A stretch of DNA of 64,000 bases from Acinetobacter sedimenti (GTDB lineage Bacteria; Pseudomonadota; Gammaproteobacteria; Pseudomonadales; Moraxellaceae), in assembly GCF_022601685.1 (NCBI RefSeq), contig NZ_JAKUML010000001.1, positions 156,208 to 220,207 on the forward strand, in the 5' to 3' direction. Of the stretch, positions 58,055 through 64,000 are shown piece after piece (position 1 is the first letter of the stretch; each line of letters starts with the position of its first letter). The position numbers and the translations under genes are program-made. A model generated the notes under the pieces. That model worked only from the letters and a program-made list of their open reading frames with translations, was not told the origin of the DNA and did no database searches.

Positions 58055-59077
58055 ATGAAACTAGCTATGAAATCAGCTCAGCCACGCATCGTGATTATTA
58101 TGGCGAATCTCGGCACACCTGATGCACCAACGCCACAAGCGGTACGTGCCTTTCTTAAACAGTTTCTTTCTGATCAGCGGGTAATCGAGATTCCCAAATT
58201 GCTGTGGCAGATTATTCTCAATCTCTTTGTTTTACCTTTTCGACCGAAAGCTGTGGCACAAAACTATGCCAGTATTTGGCAAGATGACTCGCCTATGCGC
58301 AAAATTTTGAATGAACAAGTCGCATTGGTTGAGCAAACATTATTATCACAAAACCCTGATTTAAATCTGCAAGTCATTCCAGCCATGACTTATGGTCAGC
58401 CCAGTATTCATAAGGTGTTAAATCAACTTAGCGATGATATGCCTGATCAAGTGATTCTCTTGCCATTATTTCCACAATATTCTGCAACTTCAAGTGCGCC
58501 ACTTTATGATGCGCTCAGTCAGTGGGTATTAAAACAACGCAATTTACCTGCGTTATCAATGATTCGGGACTATTATCAACATCCTGATTATATTCATTCA
58601 CTTGCGCAGAGTGTGCGAGATTTTCAAACCGAACATGGTCAAGTAGACAAATTACTGATGTCTTTTCATGGCATTCCACAGCCTTATGCAGATAAAGGCG
58701 ATCCCTATGCTGATCGTTGTCGAGAAACTGCTCGGTTGGTGGCCGAGCAGTTAGGATTATCAAATGATCAATGGGCGATTAGCTTTCAATCTCGTTTTGG
58801 CAAGCAAGAGTGGGTCAAGCCTTATACCAGCGAGCTGTTAAAAGAATGGGCGAGTCAAGGTGTGAAATCTGTACAAGTGATGAGTCCTGCATTCTCAGCA
58901 GATTGCTTGGAAACCCTTGAAGAGCTTGAGGTGGAAAATCGTGATATCTTTATGGAGAGCGGTGGGCAAAGCTATGCTTATATTCCTGCCTTAAATGTTC
59001 GAGATGATCATATTGCCGTATTTACAAAGCTGATTCAGGCACAGTTGAATGCCAGTCGTGAGCAATTGCTATCCTAA
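58055..59077 (+). CDS. hemH: ferrochelatase
   Basis: A 340-residue enzyme inserting iron into protoporphyrin IX, last step of haem synthesis. The catalytic His is in [10 protein letters not shown], and the acidic site is in [33 protein letters not shown] begins the fold. In-frame ATG codons are at 58055 and 58067 without a clear ribosome site, so the start is uncertain by four residues. Confidence 0.95.
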   Translation: MKLAMKSAQPRIVIIMANLGTPDAPTPQAVRAFLKQFLSDQRVIEIPKLLWQIILNLFVLPFRPKAVAQNYASIWQDDSPMRKILNEQVALVEQTLLSQNPDLNLQVIPAMTYGQPSIHKVLNQLSDDMPDQVILLPLFPQYSATSSAPLYDALSQWVLKQRNLPALSMIRDYYQHPDYIHSLAQSVRDFQTEHGQVDKLLMSFHGIPQPYADKGDPYADRCRETARLVAEQLGLSNDQWAISFQSRFGKQEWVKPYTSELLKEWASQGVKSVQVMSPAFSADCLETLEELEVENRDIFMESGGQSYAYIPALNVRDDHIAVFTKLIQAQLNASREQLLS

Positions 59078-59138
59078 GTTTTAGGCTTATAGTTTAAAGT
59101 TTTCCAAAAATCACCGATTGATTGACCAGAGGTTGTTT

Positions 59139-59783
59139 ATGTTACGTTGCCAAATTATTCCTGTGACGCCTTTTCAGCAGAACTGTAGCATTGTATGGGA
59201 TGATGAGAGTTTGGAAGCGGTGTTGATCGACGCAGGTGGTGAAGCGGAAAAACTTCAGCAAGCAGTCGAAGCACTCGGTGTCACAGTGAAAGCATTATGG
59301 AATACCCATGGGCATGTTGATCATATTGGCGCAGTCGGTGAATTGGCAAAAGTCTATGAAGCACCTGTGATTGGACCACATCGTGAAGATGAATTTTGGA
59401 TTGATGCGCTACAAGATATTTGTCGTCAGTATGGCTTTCCTGTTGCCGAAAAAGTTGTGGTTGATCAGTGGCTTGAGGGTGGCGATACCTTGACTTTGGG
59501 GAAATATACTTTTGAAGTGCGCTTTGCACCAGGGCATACACCAGGTCATGTGATGTTTTACTGCGCTGAGATGAATATTCTATGGACTGGGGATGTGATC
59601 TTTAAAGGTTCGATCGGACGTACTGATTTTCCAAAAGGTGACTTTGATACTTTGATTGACTCAATCAAAACACAAGTCTATACGCTACCTGATAACACTC
59701 AGTTTATCTGTGGGCATGGTCCAACCAGTACAGTTGGGCATGAAAAGCAATTTAACCCATTCGTATCGAGCAAAGCAGGCTAA
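59139..59783 (+). CDS. MBL-fold hydrolase, glyoxalase II-like (YcbL type)
   Basis: A 214-residue MBL-fold enzyme. THGHVDH at residues 56-62 is the full metal motif, with APGHTPGHVMF and WTGDVIFKGSIGRTDF after it, matching YcbL of Enterobacteria, which hydrolyses S-lactoylglutathione weakly. I start at 59139 because AGAGG is seven bases upstream; the TTG at 59118 has no such site. It follows hemH after about 60 bases and may be co-transcribed. Confidence 0.9.
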   Translation: MLRCQIIPVTPFQQNCSIVWDDESLEAVLIDAGGEAEKLQQAVEALGVTVKALWNTHGHVDHIGAVGELAKVYEAPVIGPHREDEFWIDALQDICRQYGFPVAEKVVVDQWLEGGDTLTLGKYTFEVRFAPGHTPGHVMFYCAEMNILWTGDVIFKGSIGRTDFPKGDFDTLIDSIKTQVYTLPDNTQFICGHGPTSTVGHEKQFNPFVSSKAG

Positions 59784-59812
59784 CTCTTTATTTCAGTAGC
59801 ATGGTTCACATA

Positions 59813-60283
59813 TTAATTTGGCAATTGTGAAGCGGTTTTTTGCATATTTTGATAGATGACATCGGTCTGTGCATTGAGCCGTTCAAAAGTATTGCGCTGA
59901 GAAGACGTTGTCTTGTCCAAAGTGGCAAGTTTAAACACGTTTTGATATTTGGTTGCATGGTTCGTCATACTTTGACGTAGCTTCACTGCGGTTTGATTGG
60001 ATAAAACCAAATGCTTTAATAAAGCTTTTGATTGCTCTAAGTTGCGATTGAAGGTGTAGACACGTGCATTGCGTTTTTGTTGATCTTGTTCTGCTTGTAG
60101 GCTTGGAATTTCCTGATTCATTTGCTGAATATTTTTTTGATAATCCTGCCAAATCGTTTTTAACTTTTGCGTATCAATGACTTCTTGCTTGGCAAGACTT
60201 TGTTTCGTCACAGTCGTTGCGTATGTCTGTGATGTACACATTGCCAAGAACGCAAACCCCATAGCGAATAAGAATTGACGCAT
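59813..60283 (-). CDS. exported helical protein of unknown function
   Basis: A 156-residue protein with a signal peptide ending near SQTYATT (MRQFLFAMGFAFLAMCTSQT). The mature part is almost entirely helical and rich in Gln, Lys and Asn, with heptad-like runs (LKTIWQDYQKNIQQMNQEIP). AGGGG precedes the ATG. I do not recognise it; it is probably periplasmic and coiled-coil. Confidence 0.7.
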   Translation of the reverse strand: MRQFLFAMGFAFLAMCTSQTYATTVTKQSLAKQEVIDTQKLKTIWQDYQKNIQQMNQEIPSLQAEQDQQKRNARVYTFNRNLEQSKALLKHLVLSNQTAVKLRQSMTNHATKYQNVFKLATLDKTTSSQRNTFERLNAQTDVIYQNMQKTASQLPN

Positions 60284-60515
60284 CGTTTTACCCCTAACCT
60301 TGAAACTTTTTACACGCCGTTGTGTAAGGTATTTATTTCATTAGCATTAATTATTTTGGCTTGTGCATAATGCTAATTTAATCTTGATCAATGAGTAGAA
60401 TCATCCCCCATAGCTTTTACACGACTACACGATGGTTGGGATGGGAACCAAACAGAACTGATCATTTTTATGAGAAACGACTATACAAAAAATAGTTACT
60501 TACTGACAATATTTG

Positions 60516-60543
60516 GCGACAAAACTAATACGTTGTAACATTT
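60516..60543. promoter_or_regulatory. second copy of a 28-base motif
   Basis: GCGACAAAACTAATACGTTG followed by TAACATTT. It matches 54881-54908 at 21 of 28 positions. Both copies lie on the upstream side of a minus-strand gene; this one is 232 bases before the exported helical protein start. The intervening 60284-60515 shows no gene. Confidence 0.4.
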
Positions 60544-60575
60544 TGGGCTTGGACAAATTTTGAATAAATATGCTG

Positions 60576-60788
60576 TTAGTCTTGATCGTGTTCAGGCGTG
60601 ACACGTGATGGGCTGTCTTCTGATGCAACCTTGTAGTCCTCATTCGCCCATGCAGAAAAATCTACCATCTTGCAACGCTCAGAGCAAAACGGACGATGAG
60701 GGTTGTCTTGCCACTGACTGGCTTCACCACAACGAGGGCAAGGAAAAGATTTTGGATTTGTAGAGGATGAAGTATTGTGGTCAGTCAT
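60576..60788 (-). CDS. yacG: DNA gyrase inhibitor YacG
   Basis: A 70-residue zinc protein that binds GyrB and inhibits gyrase. The zinc ligands are CPRCG and FCSERCK (C-x2-C, then C-x3-C), and MVDFSAWANEDY is the family segment. Starts at ATG 60788 or, with three more residues, at GTG 60797; neither has a strong ribosome site. Confidence 0.93.
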   Translation of the reverse strand: MTDHNTSSSTNPKSFPCPRCGEASQWQDNPHRPFCSERCKMVDFSAWANEDYKVASEDSPSRVTPEHDQD

Positions 60789-60909
60789 TGTTGTCACAGA
60801 TAAATTTAAAAGAAAAATGAAAAGAGCAAGCTTGAAAGCACAGACAAATTTTAACGTACTTGCTAGACTGATGCAGTCCTAAAACCGTATTCAAATGTAT
60901 TTGTAGTTC

Positions 60910-61566
60910 ATGACTTATCCTGATATTCGCCCATTTCAATCGCACTACTTAAAAGCGCCTCGCAATTTTCAACCGATTGAAAAGCAAGTGGTGGAAAACC
61001 ATCCAGTTTGCCTCGAAATCGGCGCAGGAAAAGGCAAACATGCTTGTTTGTTTGCATCAAATCATCCAAATCTGCAATTGATCGCCATCGAACGCACAGC
61101 AGAAAAATATCAAGCGATGCAAAAGTCACAGCGTGAAGCTGAATTAGAAAACTTAACAACGGTTCATGCTGATGCGATCCCGTGGGTGGTGCATGCGCTG
61201 TATCCTGCACAGTTGCAACAAATTTTCCTGCTTTATCCAAATCCTGAACCGCATAACTCAACACAGCGTTGGTTGAATATGCCATTTTTTGAATATTTAC
61301 TGTCACGCTTGCAGGCGGGCGGTACGATCACATTGGCGAGTAATATTGTAGAGTACATTGCGGAAGCGGTTGAGCAGTTAGAACAAGTCTGGAAATTACC
61401 CTTTGAAGTACAAACCATCCCACAAGACTCTGCACGAACGCACTTTGAAATAAAGTATTTAGAGCGTGGTGAACTGTGTCAGCAAATCATCATCACCAAA
61501 CCACAAGGCTATCAAACGCGATTCGATGCTATCCAACCACGCTTAGGGAAAACTCATGAAGCGTAA
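60910..61566 (+). CDS. TrmB-like SAM-dependent methyltransferase
   Basis: A 218-residue methyltransferase of the tRNA (guanine-N7) methyltransferase fold. Motif I is CLEIGAGKGKHACLFA. Instead of the canonical FPDPWxKxRHxKRR of TrmB it has LLYPNPEPHNSTQRWL, so the basic tRNA-contact residues are missing. It may be a paralogue with another substrate. Its last 11 bases overlap the next gene, so they are translationally coupled. Confidence 0.78.
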   Translation: MTYPDIRPFQSHYLKAPRNFQPIEKQVVENHPVCLEIGAGKGKHACLFASNHPNLQLIAIERTAEKYQAMQKSQREAELENLTTVHADAIPWVVHALYPAQLQQIFLLYPNPEPHNSTQRWLNMPFFEYLLSRLQAGGTITLASNIVEYIAEAVEQLEQVWKLPFEVQTIPQDSARTHFEIKYLERGELCQQIIITKPQGYQTRFDAIQPRLGKTHEA

Positions 61567-62767
61567 GGTCGCCATCATTGGTGCAGGGCCTGCGGGACTA
61601 GCATGTGCTGAAGTGTTGGCAGAGCGTGGCGATTTTGACATTAGTATCTACGAGCAAAAGCCATCGGCGGCACGTAAATTCCTCATGGCGGGTAAGACAG
61701 GGCTCAACATTAGCCATAATGAGCCACTTGGCGATTTTATTAATCGTTATGATCATGCCGAGTGGCTTCGTCCGATGGTTGAAGCGTTCTATGCAGAACA
61801 GATACAGACATGGATGCAGGGCTTAGGCATTGCGTCGTATATTGGCAGTTCGGGGCGGATTTTCCCTAATGAAATGAAAGCAGCGCCACTGCTTAGAGCA
61901 TGGTTAAAACGACTGCAAAATCAAGGGGTAACTTTTAATTATCGCCATCAAGTTAGTCATATTCAAGATGGTGAAATTACCGTCATTGACCTTCAGAATA
62001 GTGATTTAAAAATTCATCAAACTCGTACTGAACAGGTCGATGCTATCGTGTTGGCATGTGGTGCAGTGTCGTGGTCACAGCTCGGTAGCGATGGGCGTTG
62101 GCAGTCGTGGTTAGAAGATGCACAGATTGAGCCGTTCCAAGCCAGTAATGTCGGTGTCTGTGTGGCTTGGTCAGACTTTATGCAGGCGCATTTTGGACAA
62201 CCGTTAAAACGCATTCGTGCATGGGTGGAAGGCGATACGCCACAGTTTGGTGAGATGGTGATTAGTCATTATGGTCTGGAAGGTGGTTTGGTTTATCGTT
62301 GTAATCGTGCGTTGCGTGAACAATTCAGCACGAGTGACGACAGCTTAAAAACAGCAAAACTTTATCTCGATTTGCTTCCTGCGTTTAGTCAATCCGAGCT
62401 TTTGGAAAAATTACAACACGGCAAAAAGCTGTCTTTAAATACGCTATGGCAACGCATCGGTTTGGATAAAACTAAAATTGCCCTGATACGTGATGTGGTG
62501 GCGAAATCTGATTGGAATGATCATGCCAAAATGGCACAGCACATCAAGCAACTTGTGATCAATGTGGAAGGCTTCCGTCCGATCGAAGAGGCGATTAGCT
62601 GTGCGGGTGGTATCAAGCAAGAGGCTTTGGATGAAAACTTAAAGCTAAAAAATTGCCGAGCGATTTATGCCTGCGGTGAGATGCTCGACTGGGATGCGCC
62701 GACAGGTGGCTATCTGCTGACGGCGTGTATGGCAACTGGGCGATGGGTTGGGGAGAATATAGTATGA
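61556..62767 (+). CDS. NAD(P)/FAD-dependent oxidoreductase (YhiN/HI0933 family)
   Basis: A 403-residue flavoprotein. FAD motif AIIGAGPAGLACAEVLAERG, then the family segment KFLMAGKTGLNISHNE, and the end EMLDWDAPTGGYLLTACMAT with GRWVG. The reaction is not established for this family. It overlaps the TrmB-like gene by 11 bases. GGA lies before the ATG. Confidence 0.88.
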   Translation: MKRKVAIIGAGPAGLACAEVLAERGDFDISIYEQKPSAARKFLMAGKTGLNISHNEPLGDFINRYDHAEWLRPMVEAFYAEQIQTWMQGLGIASYIGSSGRIFPNEMKAAPLLRAWLKRLQNQGVTFNYRHQVSHIQDGEITVIDLQNSDLKIHQTRTEQVDAIVLACGAVSWSQLGSDGRWQSWLEDAQIEPFQASNVGVCVAWSDFMQAHFGQPLKRIRAWVEGDTPQFGEMVISHYGLEGGLVYRCNRALREQFSTSDDSLKTAKLYLDLLPAFSQSELLEKLQHGKKLSLNTLWQRIGLDKTKIALIRDVVAKSDWNDHAKMAQHIKQLVINVEGFRPIEEAISCAGGIKQEALDENLKLKNCRAIYACGEMLDWDAPTGGYLLTACMATGRWVGENIV

Positions 62768-62786
62768 ACAATATAGATTAGGTGCT

Positions 62787-63908
62787 TTATACTCGCACTT
62801 TTTCCATTAATGCTTCAAAAGAATACATTGCCGATTTACTTCCTGATGCAGGGTCAATTTCAAGCAATATTTCATGCTCCACAAGTATTTTAATAAATTT
62901 ATGTGCGGTTGCTGAAGGTATACCACTTTTTTGAGTAAATCGATTATTACGAAAAACAGGATGAGTGAAAATAAAATCTAATACGTGTACAGACCATTTT
63001 GAGCTTAATATTTCTGCAAATTTGATCTTTAATTCTTCATAGAGTTGTCTAATATTTTCTGCAACTTCCAAATTTTGGATGGCTTGGTTAGATGTGGCTT
63101 CTAAAAAAAACATCACCCAATCTTCCCACGCATCACGCATTGAGACATTCCTCATTTTATCAATATAATCATCCTTATATTGCTCCATATAACCGCTGAT
63201 ATAAAAATGTGGTGATGAGATTAAACCTGACTGCCATAGCATTAGCGTAATTAACATTCGCCCTATACGTCCATTACCATCTTTAAATGGATGTAATGCT
63301 TCAAATTCAACATGAGTTAATGCGATCTTAATCAATGCATTATGCTCTCCACGGTCAATGTAACCAAACAGCGTGTCCATACCTGTTTGGAGTTGTTCGG
63401 GACTAATAGGGACAAATAGAATTTTCTTACTATTTTGATCTGCCAAATAGTTCTGTTCAGTTTTATATTCACCTGGAGACTTACGTGCACCTCGACCAAA
63501 AGATAAAAGTCCTTGATGTGCTTGTCTAATCAAAGCACTAGACAGTGGAGCACCCTCCAATAATGCTTGTTGCACCATTTTAAGTGTGCGTTGATAGAGT
63601 ATTGTTTCAATTACATCTGAGCGAGCTTGTCCTGTTTCTAATTCATCATGGTCAGCTTCATATCTTAGAATTTCATCCATTGTACTGATCGTCCCTTCCA
63701 TTCTAGAAGAAATAACAGCTTCTTGGTTTCTAAGTGGTGCGAGCAGAATTTCACTATTATGCATATTTTTCAGCATTTGATCGTAGCGAGCAATTGCATT
63801 GGTTGCTCTCATCAAAATTTGAATAAGAGGCTCAGTATATTGAAAGTTCTGAGGTGGAAACTTTCCATAATGATATTTAACTGCATCTGCTGAATCATAA
63901 ATTACCAT
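62787..63908 (-). CDS. Fic family protein with N-terminal inhibitory motif
   Basis: A 373-residue Fic protein, predicted to transfer AMP (or a related group) to a hydroxyl of a target protein. The catalytic motif HPFKDGNGRIGR is at 206-217, and the inhibitory motif SSRMEG (S/T-x3-E-G/N) is at 67-72 on the N-terminal side, the class II arrangement in which one molecule restrains itself. An N-terminal Fic_N region precedes it and a helix-turn-helix-like end follows. I start at 63908 because the promoter -10 lies between this ATG and the first in-frame ATG at 63995. No separate antitoxin gene is visible. Confidence 0.88.
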   Translation of the reverse strand: MVIYDSADAVKYHYGKFPPQNFQYTEPLIQILMRATNAIARYDQMLKNMHNSEILLAPLRNQEAVISSRMEGTISTMDEILRYEADHDELETGQARSDVIETILYQRTLKMVQQALLEGAPLSSALIRQAHQGLLSFGRGARKSPGEYKTEQNYLADQNSKKILFVPISPEQLQTGMDTLFGYIDRGEHNALIKIALTHVEFEALHPFKDGNGRIGRMLITLMLWQSGLISSPHFYISGYMEQYKDDYIDKMRNVSMRDAWEDWVMFFLEATSNQAIQNLEVAENIRQLYEELKIKFAEILSSKWSVHVLDFIFTHPVFRNNRFTQKSGIPSATAHKFIKILVEHEILLEIDPASGSKSAMYSFEALMEKVRV

Positions 63909-63927
63909 TTTTGCACCACACTTATTT

Positions 63928-63980
63928 GTCTCTCGTTTTTTGATAAATTTGAGAGACAAATTGTTTAGTCTCTCATTATA
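63928..63980 (-). promoter_or_regulatory. promoter of the fic gene with three copies of GAGAGAC
   Basis: A consensus -10 TATAAT on the minus strand lies at 63975-63980; its -35 would be at the window end. The 7-mer occurs three times: GTCTCTC at 63928-63934, GAGAGAC at 63951-63957 and GTCTCTC at 63968-63974. The last two form an inverted pair with a 10-base centre just downstream of the -10; the first is a third copy 16 bases further. This is a typical autorepression layout. Confidence 0.65.
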
Positions 63981-64000
63981 GAGGCACAAACTCATTTGTC

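Noticed and set aside
63909..63995. 29-residue N-terminal extension of the Fic protein
   Set aside because: It would be translated from an ATG located upstream of the TATAAT box, and crosses the operator repeats.
56915..63995. A defence island formed by DUF4062 and Fic proteins
   Set aside because: The two are about 5 kb apart, separated by hemH, yacG and other core genes; no shared operon or mobility genes.

Overview
The window is a stretch of chromosome from a gamma-proteobacterium of the Moraxellaceae, most likely an Acinetobacter. The evidence is the AT-rich coding, the protein families (GltIJKL, Hmp/NsrR, PtsP/RppH, DUF1285, the Baeyer-Villiger-type monooxygenase) and the dispersed intergenic repeats. 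It is dominated by housekeeping genes. I see no rRNA, tRNA, CRISPR array, prophage or intact insertion sequence.

Layout. 1-7347: end of tesB, a dicarboxylate/amino-acid symporter, the gltIJKL glutamate/aspartate ABC operon, a ferritin-like di-iron protein of the 'metal-dependent hydrolase' family, and engB. 7348-9583: a decayed 3' end of a type II asparaginase gene that keeps its terminator, then a von Willebrand factor A lipoprotein. 9696-11640: a nitric-oxide module, hmp plus nsrR, with two tandem NsrR-like operators before hmp. 11756-16362: a HerA/YjgR-type ATPase, a MOSC protein with a MetC-like PLP enzyme, and a class I amidotransferase. 16455-30308: the complete S10-spc-alpha ribosomal supercluster (rpsJ to rplQ, including secY, rpmD, rpmJ and rpoA), starting at a near-consensus promoter and ending at a strong terminator.

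30309-47034: a degraded membrane-protein gene, a monooxygenase with an operator-like palindrome in its promoter, sodC, an AI-2E-family permease, an orphan ParA, two methyltransferases, an exported protein, katG, a TetR regulator divergent from an AidB-like acyl-CoA dehydrogenase, and rppH-ptsP. Two structured repeats lie here (35283-35550 and 37762-37868). 47217-64000: a HAD phosphatase, a LysR regulator, a tiny membrane-protein gene, metallo-beta-lactamase-fold enzymes, hisA, a YedE-type sulfur transporter pair with a persulfide-dioxygenase-like hydrolase, ETF-ubiquinone oxidoreductase, murI, a DUF4062 protein, hemH, yacG, a TrmB-like methyltransferase, a YhiN-type flavoprotein and a Fic protein whose promoter contains three copies of one 7-mer.

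Functional links. Several genes deal with oxidative, nitrosative or reactive-sulfur stress (hmp/nsrR, sodC, katG, the AidB-like enzyme, the YedE/Blh-like operon), but they sit in separate transcription units. I found no convincing multi-gene undescribed system. The best leads are the VWA lipoprotein, the DUF4062 protein, the Fic operator, the two structured repeats and two very small candidate genes.
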